Shown here one piece after another: positions 6,954-13,435 of a DNA stretch of 15,513 nt. This DNA comes from an uncultured Candidatus Udaeobacter sp. GTDB lineage: Bacteria > Verrucomicrobiota > Verrucomicrobiia > Chthoniobacterales > UBA10450. A program made the translations under genes and the position numbers. Each line of letters opens with the position of its first letter. The stretch's first letter is position 1. The notes beneath the pieces are model-generated. The model had not been told where the DNA came from and did not search any database. It saw nothing but the letters and a program-made list of their open reading frames with translations. The stretch is taken from contig CATPAV010000158.1 of assembly GCA_955652245.1 (NCBI GenBank), positions 1 to 15,513 of the forward strand, in the 5' to 3' direction.

Positions 6954-8717
6954 TCAGTGACGTGAAGCATGGGTTAAGGCAACTCGCTCCACGGGTATGG
7001 CTTTGCGAATTTCCTCATGCGGCTCAAGATCGAGATAACGGGCAGCCCGCTCGGCGATGCGCGAAAAGATCGGTCCCGCTACGAGCCCGCCGTAATTCAG
7101 TTCTGGTTTGCTCGTTTGGGCGTCATCCAGCACGACAATGCCGACAAACTCCGGATGCTCGGCTGGCAAATAACCGCTAAAAGAAACGATGTATTTTCCT
7201 TTTTCGTATCCACCCTGTGGATCGACTTTTTGGGCAGTTCCGGTCTTACCGGCAATGGTAAAGCCGGGAACGGCGGCGGCGGCGGCAGTACCGCGATCGC
7301 TTACCACGCCGCGGAGGGCGTCGCCGATTTGCCGGGCTGTTTCAGGAGAAATTACCTGGCGCAAAACCACTGGAGACAGCGAGCTGATCGTTTTGCCGTC
7401 AGAAGTCGTAATCGATTTTACGATGCGTGGAGTGATTAATTTGCCGCCGTTCGCAATCGTCGCCATTGCCGCGGTCATTTGCAATGGGGTGACGCCAATT
7501 TCGTGCCCCATCGGAATACGTGTGATCGAGATTTTGCTCCATGATCTCGGAGGCCGAATGACGCCGTTAATTTCACCGGGAAGCTCAATTCCGGTGCGCT
7601 CGCCAAATCCAAAGCGGCGGATGTATTCGTAAAACTTTTGCTCGCCAACGCTGAGGGCAAGCTTGGCTGCGCCAATATTGCTCGATTTAATCAGAATATC
7701 GCGGACGCTGAGATTCGAAAACGCCCGATGATCGTGCAGAGCGGCGCCACCGAAATTCCAGAGGCCATTTTCACAAAAGATCGTCGAATCCGGCCGAAGC
7801 TTGCGTTCATTTAGCGCGGCGGCCGCGGCCACGATTTTAAAGGTGGAACCCGGTTCCATCATGTCGATGATGGCGCGGTTTTTCATCTCCTCGGGTTTCG
7901 CCTCGGAGCGGAGGTTTAAGTCGAAATTCGGCCGATTGGCCATCGCCAGGATTTCGCCCGTTTGCGGCCGCATCAAGATAATGGTGGCTTTTTGGGGGCG
8001 GTACTCATCCATCGCAGCGTCGATTTCGTTCTCGACGATGTTCTGTAAGTTTAGATCGACGGTGAGATGGATTTGGTAGCCATCGCGCGGCGCGCGTTCC
8101 TGACCTCGATACGGAACGATCTCCTGGCCGACGCGATTGCGCTCGGCGTAGCGATATCCGTCCTGCCCATGAAGATATTCCTCCATCGAAGCTTCCACGC
8201 CCTGAATGCCATGATGTTCGAAATCTGTGAATCCGATGACGTGACAAAGCATGGAGCCATTCGGATAAATACGCGTGGCATCATGCTCGAAATAAATCCC
8301 GCGCAAATCTCTGACGCGAAGTTTTGCGCGCAGCGCGCTGGCCAGCGATTCCGGCACTTCGCGCTTGATCACGATGTATCGGCGCTCGCTGTTTAATTTT
8401 CCTGAGAGCTGCTTAGCGGGAATGCTCAGTTCATTGCCGACAAGATCGACAACAGCTTCACGATTGTTAAGATGTGTGGCATCAGCCACTACCGTTTCGA
8501 CAGGCACATTGTGCGCGAGAACTTCGTTGTTGGCGTCAAGGATCCTGCCGCGTTCTGCGTAGATGATTTGTTTGTAAACGTGTTTTTCAGCAGCCAGCCC
8601 GGCGTACTCGTCGTGCTTAATTACTTGAAGATAAATAAGACGAAATGAGAAGGCGCTGAAAAGCGCGATGAAAAAGCAGCAGACCAGTGCACAACGACTC
8701 CGGCTATTCGGGTTCAT
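6954..8717 (-). CDS. ftsI: FtsI / PBP3-type class B penicillin-binding protein, septal transpeptidase
   Basis: This is the septal D,D-transpeptidase, anchored in the inner membrane and acting in the periplasm with FtsW. Over 587 residues: a short cytoplasmic tail, one membrane helix at about 9-31, the class B dimerisation region including AERGRILDANN at 54-64, and a transpeptidase domain with the three catalytic motifs S291-T-F-K294, S345-S-N347 and K491-T-G493. No PASTA domain is present and the length matches Gram-negative FtsI. The ATG overlaps the stop of the ftsL-like gene by four bases (ATGA). Its place between ftsL and murE is the standard dcw position and separates it from the elongation PBP2. 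Confidence 0.95.
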   Translation of the reverse strand: MNPNSRSRCALVCCFFIALFSAFSFRLIYLQVIKHDEYAGLAAEKHVYKQIIYAERGRILDANNEVLAHNVPVETVVADATHLNNREAVVDLVGNELSIPAKQLSGKLNSERRYIVIKREVPESLASALRAKLRVRDLRGIYFEHDATRIYPNGSMLCHVIGFTDFEHHGIQGVEASMEEYLHGQDGYRYAERNRVGQEIVPYRGQERAPRDGYQIHLTVDLNLQNIVENEIDAAMDEYRPQKATIILMRPQTGEILAMANRPNFDLNLRSEAKPEEMKNRAIIDMMEPGSTFKIVAAAAALNERKLRPDSTIFCENGLWNFGGAALHDHRAFSNLSVRDILIKSSNIGAAKLALSVGEQKFYEYIRRFGFGERTGIELPGEINGVIRPPRSWSKISITRIPMGHEIGVTPLQMTAAMATIANGGKLITPRIVKSITTSDGKTISSLSPVVLRQVISPETARQIGDALRGVVSDRGTAAAAAVPGFTIAGKTGTAQKVDPQGGYEKGKYIVSFSGYLPAEHPEFVGIVVLDDAQTSKPELNYGGLVAGPIFSRIAERAARYLDLEPHEEIRKAIPVERVALTHASRH

Positions 8718-9082
8718 CTCGAGGCAGGCTGGTTCACGACGGGTTGAATTGCGTCTTCATCGGCTTGGCGCGCAGGAATGGTAAGTCGGACGATGTCGCG
8801 CTCGGAAATGGGTGTCATTTTCAAGTACCCTTCTTTCAATCGGCGCTGTAAGGCAGAGCGCGACGTCAAGGCCGCGATTTGCACGCTGGCCACATCATTT
8901 TGCGTGCGGAGACTAAGGAGCTCGTTCTCGACCAACTTCTTGCGCTCACCAAGATGGTACAGTTGCAGCGTCAAATAGACGTAGCTCAATCCGGCGAGCG
9001 CGAGAAAGGCGGTCACCACAATCCAGCGCGCGAGCGAGGCCGCGTTTACTGTATTCCGATTTTTTCGACGAGAACGGTTCAT
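8714..9082 (-). CDS. ftsL: FtsL-like bitopic division protein
   Basis: This small 122-residue protein has a basic cytoplasmic tail (RSRRKNR at 3-9), one membrane helix at about 18-40, and a periplasmic heptad-like region at about 42-82 that could form a coiled coil. This is the architecture of FtsL, which pairs with FtsB and FtsQ to recruit and activate FtsW-FtsI. FtsL is poorly conserved in sequence, so the call rests on architecture and on position between rsmH and ftsI. The start ATG directly abuts the rsmH TAA with no gap, and the stop overlaps ftsI. Confidence 0.8.
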   Translation of the reverse strand: MNRSRRKNRNTVNAASLARWIVVTAFLALAGLSYVYLTLQLYHLGERKKLVENELLSLRTQNDVASVQIAALTSRSALQRRLKEGYLKMTPISERDIVRLTIPARQADEDAIQPVVNQPASR

Positions 9083-10006
9083 TTAAATTTTCTCGGCCAC
9101 GCGCAACTTTGCACTGCGCGAGCGCGGATTGGCCCGTTGCTCATCTTCACCCGGCTCAATCGGTTTCGGAGTAATCACCTTGAGGTCGTACTCGGCGTTG
9201 CGTTGTGGCGCCGGCCACTCTGGTCGATCGAGCCATTCCCGGCTGTGATCGCGAAAGGAGTTTTTCACGATCCGATCTTCCAGAGAATGAAAAGTGATGA
9301 CTGCAATGCGCCCGCCAGTTTCTAGTCGTGCCGTAAAAACACGCAGACCTTCTTGAAGTGCGCCAAGCTCGTCATTCACTTCCATGCGCAGGGCCTGAAA
9401 AGCTTGCGTTGCTGGATGACGCCGACCGTGCCGGCCGACGACTTTTTCGATGGCGCGGGCGAGCGGGATGGTTTCGCGGAACGGAGATGTCTTCCGCATT
9501 TTAACAATCAAGGTTGCGATACGACGCGCAGCCGGCTCCTCCCCGAGTTCGCGAAACAAGCGGGTCAGTTGTTCTGCGCTGTATTCGTTAACAACAGTGG
9601 CAGCAGTGAGCTCATTCCGTGGATCCATCCGCATATCGAGCGGGCCATTACGCGCCAAGCTGAAACCGCGCTCCGCATTTTCGAGTTGCCGGGAGGAAAC
9701 GCCTAGATCGAGGAGCGCACCACCGATCGTGCCAATCCCAAGCTCGTCGAGAACTTTGTGTACGTGGCGAAAATTCGTCTGCCGCACGGCGACGCGCTGG
9801 CCGAACTGTGCCAGTTGCTCGGTCACATGTTGGACCGCATCGGGATCCTGATCCAATGCCAGGACGTCGGCACCACTTCTCAAAAGCGCTTCCGTGTGAC
9901 CCCCGCCGCCGCAGGTGCCATCAACCACGAGAGAACCCGGTTTGGGGGCGAGCAATTTCACGACCTCCTCCGCGAGCACCGGACGGTGATAAACAAAATC
10001 CTCCAT
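9083..10006 (-). CDS. rsmH: RsmH (MraW), 16S rRNA m4C1402 methyltransferase
   Basis: RsmH methylates N4 of C1402 in 16S rRNA, using S-adenosylmethionine. With the start used here the protein has 307 residues, normal for the family. It begins MEDFVYHRPVLAEEV, the usual RsmH N-terminus, followed by the SAM-binding loop DGTCGGGGHTEALL at 29-42, DLGVSSRQL at 100-108, ERGFS at 112-116 and VITFHSLEDR at 236-245. I chose the ATG at 10006 because it has a very strong Shine-Dalgarno (AGGAGG, eight bases of spacing) and matches the family start. An in-frame ATG at 10081 would add 25 residues with no recognisable homology and has only a weak ribosome site. The gap to mraZ is then 99 bases, or 24 with the longer form. 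Confidence 0.93.
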   Translation of the reverse strand: MEDFVYHRPVLAEEVVKLLAPKPGSLVVDGTCGGGGHTEALLRSGADVLALDQDPDAVQHVTEQLAQFGQRVAVRQTNFRHVHKVLDELGIGTIGGALLDLGVSSRQLENAERGFSLARNGPLDMRMDPRNELTAATVVNEYSAEQLTRLFRELGEEPAARRIATLIVKMRKTSPFRETIPLARAIEKVVGRHGRRHPATQAFQALRMEVNDELGALQEGLRVFTARLETGGRIAVITFHSLEDRIVKNSFRDHSREWLDRPEWPAPQRNAEYDLKVITPKPIEPGEDEQRANPRSRSAKLRVAEKI

Positions 10007-10105
10007 TTCCTGCGCCTCCTCTTCGACAATAATCGGACCAGTCGCGAACCAGACAGGCCGCTCAGACAGCAATGTGTTCATAATATTTCCGACCGGATTA
10101 TTCGT

Positions 10106-10561
10106 TTACAAACCGATCACGTTCGCCACATGCTGGTAGGTGGCGGTCTCTTCTTCATTCGCCCGTTTCCAGCGTTGCAGATTCCAAATTTCAAAACGCC
10201 CCCGCCCACCCACCAAAGCTACCTCCTCTTTCAGTCCGACCTTCTTGCAAAGCTCCTCTGGCAAAACGAGACGGCCTTGTCGATCGGCAGCACCGTGTTG
10301 CGCGCGCGAATGGAGTTGACGAAGAAATATGCGACGGTCGTGCGCTGAAACTGTCAGATTGGATTCCACAGCCGTGCTCATGCGTGCAAATTCCTCCGAT
10401 GACATAACAAGGAGGAATTGGTGATTCGCCTCAGGCAGGATGATAAATTCCTCGGCGTCCTCGCGGCGCCACCGCGAAGGGATCGTAATGCGATTCTTAT
10501 CGTCGATGAGATGGTGAAATTCGCCGGCGTAGAAGAGTTGACTTTCGGAAAGGGAATCCAT
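10106..10561 (-). CDS. mraZ: MraZ, transcriptional regulator of the dcw cluster
   Basis: MraZ is a ring-forming DNA-binding protein of the AbrB-like fold that regulates its own operon. The 151-residue protein has the typical two half-domains, each with the family motif: DKNRITIPSR at 21-30 and DRQGRLVLPEEL at 93-104. It is the first gene of the cluster, as in most bacteria. The ATG at 10561 lies only about 20 bases downstream of a TATAAT box, so the 5' leader is very short and has no Shine-Dalgarno (the stretch before the ATG is CTCCACTACAC). The repeats in the promoter just upstream suggest autoregulation. Confidence 0.95.
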   Translation of the reverse strand: MDSLSESQLFYAGEFHHLIDDKNRITIPSRWRREDAEEFIILPEANHQFLLVMSSEEFARMSTAVESNLTVSAHDRRIFLRQLHSRAQHGAADRQGRLVLPEELCKKVGLKEEVALVGGRGRFEIWNLQRWKRANEEETATYQHVANVIGL

Positions 10562-10581
10562 GTGTAGTGGAGATTTGATCC

Positions 10582-10609
10582 ATTATACCCCACTTCCCTC
10601 CACTTTTAA
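10582..10609 (-). promoter_or_regulatory. Predicted sigma70-type promoter of mraZ and the dcw operon
   Basis: A perfect -10 box TATAAT lies at 10587-10582 on the minus strand. At a 16-base spacing there is a weak -35 element TTAAAA (10609-10604). The predicted transcript start is near 10575, about 14 bases before the mraZ ATG. A T-rich stretch at about 10632-10645 on the same strand could serve as an upstream element. No other strong promoter is seen inside the cluster. Confidence 0.6.
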
Positions 10610-10616
10610 CCACCTT
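10588..10616 (-). promoter_or_regulatory. Putative MraZ operator: three 10-bp-spaced GTGG repeats
   Basis: On the minus strand the decamers AAGGTGGTTA, AAAGTGGAGG and GAAGTGGGGT follow one another, placing GTGG at 10613-10610, 10603-10600 and 10593-10590, exactly 10 bp apart. A degenerate fourth unit (AGATTGGG) may precede them. Characterised MraZ proteins bind short TGGG/GTGG-type direct repeats with about one helical turn of spacing near the mraZ promoter. Here the array spans the region from upstream of the -35 to the edge of the -10 box, so occupancy would block RNA polymerase. Confidence 0.7.
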
Positions 10617-10637
10617 CCCCAATCTCGGTCAATAAAA

Positions 10638-10652
10638 AAATAATGCTTATTT
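10638..10652. other. AT-rich dyad in the divergent mraZ / YD-repeat gene region
   Basis: The sequence AAATAA-TGC-TTATTT is a perfect 6-bp inverted repeat around TGC. It lies between the mraZ promoter and the start of the divergent gene. It could be an operator half-site pair or simply AT-rich promoter DNA; there is no T-run or GC stem to make it a terminator. Confidence 0.3.
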
Positions 10653-10689
10653 GCACCGGTTTCGCTCACCCCGTAGGCTCCTCCCCCGG

Positions 10690-11181
10690 ATGAGGCTTTT
10701 CTTGCTTCGATCGACAATCGGCTTCGCCCTGCTCCTGTGCGCAGCAAAGAGCGCATTTGGTCAATCCCCAGATACAACTGAGAATAATGCGGTCCGAGTG
10801 ACCGTATCGATGAAAGCGGATGGCTCACGCACTGTTTATAAATTCGATGATGCGCAGCACAAAGCCGTCGCGACCACTACGGACCAAGATGGCAAAATCC
10901 GCGAGAAAATTCATTACGATATGGACGAAGCGGGCCGCTTTTCCAGCGGCACGGTTTTCGGGTCCGACGGCCGCCTCAGATTTAAGAGCCAATACAAATA
11001 CGATGGCGGCGGCCGTCTACAGCAAGAAACTCAAAGCGCAGAAGACGGTACGCTCCTGCACAAGATCGTTTACAGCTATGACCCAGCAGGCAAGCAAACT
11101 GGTTATTCGATTTTTGATGGAAATGGCAAACTCGTCGGTCGCACAATTGCGGCGAGCCCAACTCCGAAGCGAAAAAGGTAG
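10690..11181 (+). CDS. Small exported protein with four 26-residue YD-type repeats
   Basis: Function unknown. The 163-residue product begins with a signal peptide (basic MRLFLLR, hydrophobic core to about residue 18, likely cleavage after SAFG near 24). Residues 48-151 form four consecutive repeats of exactly 26 residues. In each the third residue is Tyr, the sixth is Asp (Y-x-[F/M/Y]-D), and the end is [D/N]-G-x-[I/L]-x-x-[K/R]; the Gly of the DG or NG pair falls at 68, 94, 120 and 146. This resembles RHS/YD or YwqK-like beta-strand repeats but has a different period. The tail is basic (TPKRKR). The ATG at 10690 is preferred because it begins the signal peptide; an in-frame TTG at 10651 would add 13 residues. 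No Shine-Dalgarno is visible at either. It diverges from mraZ across 128 bases. Confidence 0.75.
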   Translation: MRLFLLRSTIGFALLLCAAKSAFGQSPDTTENNAVRVTVSMKADGSRTVYKFDDAQHKAVATTTDQDGKIREKIHYDMDEAGRFSSGTVFGSDGRLRFKSQYKYDGGGRLQQETQSAEDGTLLHKIVYSYDPAGKQTGYSIFDGNGKLVGRTIAASPTPKRKR

Positions 11182-11280
11182 CGCGGCAGCGTTTTACCCA
11201 GGAGTTTTCGCGGCTTAAAAACAAGCCATCCCGGTCCCTGATGACTTGCCACCTTCGGCAAAGAGGTCTAGAAAAGTGGC

Positions 11281-11958
11281 GTGATTGATTATATCCAAAA
11301 AGGCGGTTTGCTGATGTGGCCGATTTTGGCCTGCAGCATCATTTCGATCGCCGTTTTTGCCGAACGCCTCTTTTACTTGCACCGGGCGACAATCCACGTC
11401 GGCGAGTTCCTAAAAGGGCTCTCGAACCTTATCCGCCGCCGCAACTTCGCTGAAGCCTTGCATGAATCAGCCGGCACACCGGGCCCGGTCGCGCGCGTGA
11501 TTCATTCCGCTATCATTCGGCACGACGCCCCACGATCGGAATTGCGCGACATTGTGCAGGAAGCGGGCCAACTCGAGGTGCCGAAGCTGGAGCGATTCCT
11601 CGGGGTGCTGGCCACGCTCGCTTTTCTCGCGCCGTTGCTCGGCTTGCTTGGGACAGTTGCCGGAATGATCGACGCCTTCGGCACGATCGCCTCGAGTGGC
11701 GGTTATGCGACGGTGACTGAGCTTTCCGGCGGCGTTTACAAAAGTTTATTGACAACCGCAGCAGGCCTAGTCGTCGCTACGCCGACTTTCGTCGCTTACA
11801 GCTATCTCTCTTCGCGTGTGAATACCATGATGCATGATATGGAGCGCGCCGGCATTGAGATCGTCCACATGCTTACGGAGAATCGGCCGATCGGCGGCAT
11901 CATCAGCTTCCAACAACCTGAGGAAACAGCCCGATCCGAGGCGCGTATCGATTCTTGA
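11281..11958 (+). CDS. ExbB/TolQ/MotA-family proton channel subunit
   Basis: This 225-residue protein is of the ExbB/TolQ family, which forms a proton-conducting pentamer in the inner membrane and powers TonB- or Tol-type proteins. Three membrane segments are seen: about 9-28, 106-130 and 153-176, with the large cytoplasmic loop between the first two. The family core is APLLGLLGTVAGMIDAF at 117-133 and TTAAGLVVATPTF at 158-170. The start is GTG at 11281: an in-frame TAG lies 12 bases upstream, and the next Met (residue 12) would destroy the first helix. A GAGG element lies about 14 bases upstream. exbD follows after 40 bases. Whether it serves TonB or a Tol-like role cannot be decided from sequence alone, but the TonB-like gene two places downstream favours the former. 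Confidence 0.9.
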   Translation: MIDYIQKGGLLMWPILACSIISIAVFAERLFYLHRATIHVGEFLKGLSNLIRRRNFAEALHESAGTPGPVARVIHSAIIRHDAPRSELRDIVQEAGQLEVPKLERFLGVLATLAFLAPLLGLLGTVAGMIDAFGTIASSGGYATVTELSGGVYKSLLTTAAGLVVATPTFVAYSYLSSRVNTMMHDMERAGIEIVHMLTENRPIGGIISFQQPEETARSEARIDS

Positions 11959-11998
11959 TCGGCAATTCGGCCGATCGACAAACGGCTGCGGCACCCTC

Positions 11999-12403
11999 AT
12001 GAAGCTCAGCCGAACGAAGGAATATAACTTCGGGTGGCTCGTCTTTCTTGCGCTAGTGGACGTCGCTTTCCTGCTGGTTATTTTCCTGTTGCTCAGTTCG
12101 AATTTTATTTTGCAGCCGGGCATTTCCGTTTCGATGCCGTTCTCGCGTTTTACGCTTGGCCCGCAGATTAATCAGCAAATCATCAGCATCACCGGCGGCG
12201 CGGTCCCGGCGATTTATTTCCGGGAGCAAAAAATCACTCTCGATCAGCTCGGGCCGTTGCTGGATGCGGCTAAACGCGAGGGCTACTCAATCATCGTTAA
12301 GGCCGACCGTTTAGCTCCATATGAAACAGTTATCGAGGTGACAAACGCTGCCCTTGAACATGGCATCACCTCCGTTGCGCTGGCTACGAGTTCCCCGCGA
12401 TGA
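11999..12403 (+). CDS. ExbD/TolR-family protein
   Basis: This 134-residue protein has one N-terminal membrane helix at about 12-34 with the family sequence LVDVAFLLVIFLLL. Its aspartate (D21) matches the proton-relay Asp of ExbD/TolR. The rest is a periplasmic domain ending in a typical ExbD fold (IIVKADRLAPYETVIEVTNA near residues 98-117). It is expected to sit inside the ExbB pentamer. The frame stays open upstream through exbB, but ATG 11999 gives the normal short cytoplasmic tail (MKLSRTKEYNFG), so I use it; there is no clear Shine-Dalgarno. The stop overlaps the next gene's ATG by four bases. Confidence 0.88.
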   Translation: MKLSRTKEYNFGWLVFLALVDVAFLLVIFLLLSSNFILQPGISVSMPFSRFTLGPQINQQIISITGGAVPAIYFREQKITLDQLGPLLDAAKREGYSIIVKADRLAPYETVIEVTNAALEHGITSVALATSSPR

Positions 12404-13197
12404 ATGCCTCCATCGCTGGGCCTGGCCCCGAACCACTTCTCTTCAGTTGGGAGCCGGCTCGGCGCCGGCAGATAGCGATCAGCACTTTTCTGGCGCTTTC
12501 CTTAATTGCGCACGCTTTGTGCTTCTATGTTTTTCAAATCATATATCCGACGACAGTCTCATTGTTGCCACCACCAGCCCGCGTGAGTGTGATTAGCTCC
12601 GATTCTGAAGAAGGCCGAACGCTGCTCCGCTGGATCGACGCGGAGGACCCCGCGCTCGCCTTCACAACTCAGCGTCCGCCCGAGGCGAGGCTGCGCGCGT
12701 TACCCAAGGTTGAACACATCCCCTCTTATCTGGCGCTGGAGCTGGCATTGAAACAAGTTCCATTACCAGTTGTCGATCTGCATATACCCAGTTCGCAGCC
12801 ACCGGGCCCCGTGCCGTTCGGCCATCGGCAAATTGCACCTGCCATGGGTCCGACGACAACGTCTGCTTCGTTTTCGAAAGAGCTCGATTCTTTTGGCGCT
12901 CCGACTTTGCCGCCTCCGAATTTTGCCGCATCCAGCGATGAAACCCCGGAAACGGCCCGCTTTCGTGTCGCCGTTAACAGGATGGGAGAAATTCGCTATT
13001 GCCTTCCTCTCAATTCATCGGGCGACCCAGCCCTGGACAAACAAGTGCGCCGTTATCTTACGCTCTGCCGTTTTTCTCGGGGTTCAGTAAGGGGTGAGAA
13101 ACTCGATGGGTCTCTTACTTGGGGAATCGCGACAGTTGAATGGGGCAATGACGTGGCGCGACCGCGGCCCTCAGCGACAGACACTGCTGCACCGTGA
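12400..13197 (+). CDS. TonB-like protein with divergent C-terminal domain
   Basis: This 265-residue protein has an N-terminal cytoplasmic stretch, one membrane helix at about 26-48, and a long Pro-rich periplasmic part (PPP, QPPGP and LPPP clusters at about 57-174). Its C-terminal domain at about 186-250 reads FRVAVNRMGEIRY, SSGDPALDKQVRRYL and a closing WGIATVEWG. This matches the TonB C-terminal layout (beta strand, G-x-[I/V], SSG, a helix with LD, then Trp-containing strand), although I see no clear TonB box-binding signature. Two cysteines in this domain (C201, C223) could form a disulfide. It overlaps exbD (ATGA) and the zinc-ribbon gene (GTGA), so it is very probably the energy transducer of this set. 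No TonB-dependent receptor is in the window. Confidence 0.75.
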   Translation: MNASIAGPGPEPLLFSWEPARRRQIAISTFLALSLIAHALCFYVFQIIYPTTVSLLPPPARVSVISSDSEEGRTLLRWIDAEDPALAFTTQRPPEARLRALPKVEHIPSYLALELALKQVPLPVVDLHIPSSQPPGPVPFGHRQIAPAMGPTTTSASFSKELDSFGAPTLPPPNFAASSDETPETARFRVAVNRMGEIRYCLPLNSSGDPALDKQVRRYLTLCRFSRGSVRGEKLDGSLTWGIATVEWGNDVARPRPSATDTAAP

Positions 13198-13433
13198 TCC
13201 GCGTCAGTCTTGCCGCGCTGGTCACAATTTATTTGCTGCTTTTTCTTGCGGCGGTTTTTCTCTTCTGGATAGTGGGAGAGTGGAATCGCCGGCGGCGAGA
13301 ACGCCGGGCTTTACAGCATCGGTTGCGCTGCGTGATTTGCGCGTTCGAATTCGAGGATCGAACGGACGCGTTGCTTCCCCGGTGCCCGCGCTGCGGAAGC
13401 TTAAACGAGCGATTTAAGATGGAGAGAATTTAA
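13194..13433 (+). CDS. Small membrane-anchored zinc-ribbon protein, function unknown
   Basis: The 79-residue product has one membrane helix at about 6-27, then an Arg-rich stretch (NRRRRERR at 31-38), then a four-cysteine zinc ribbon: C46-x2-C49 and C64-x2-C67 (CVIC ... CPRC). The Arg cluster places the ribbon on the cytoplasmic side. The GTG start overlaps the TGA of the TonB-like gene (GTGA). The first eight codons lie close to that stop, so initiation likely depends on coupling. It ends two bases before the GuaB3-type gene, and its last codons carry a GGAGAG Shine-Dalgarno for that gene. I recognise no named family; metal sensing or protein-protein contact is a guess. Confidence 0.7.
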   Translation: MIRVSLAALVTIYLLLFLAAVFLFWIVGEWNRRRRERRALQHRLRCVICAFEFEDRTDALLPRCPRCGSLNERFKMERI

Positions 13434-13435
13434 AA

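Noticed and set aside
9758..10348. Plus-strand open frame of 196 codons
   Set aside because: It lies wholly opposite rsmH and mraZ, which have clear family motifs, and its translation shows no domain or ribosome site. It is an antisense shadow.
10627..10632. TTGACC on the minus strand as the -35 of the mraZ promoter
   Set aside because: It is 39 bases from the TATAAT box, too far to pair with it. The only hexamer at 17 bases is TTAAAA, a poor -10.
10651..10679. Promoter TTGCAC - 17 bases - TAGGCT for the YD-repeat gene
   Set aside because: The spacing is right, but the -10 matches only about half the consensus and the transcript would start almost at the ATG. It is too weak to list as a feature.
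11212..11227. Hairpin GGCTT / AAGCC after the YD-repeat gene as a terminator
   Set aside because: The stem has only five pairs with an A-rich loop and no T-run follows it, so there is no support for a Rho-independent terminator.
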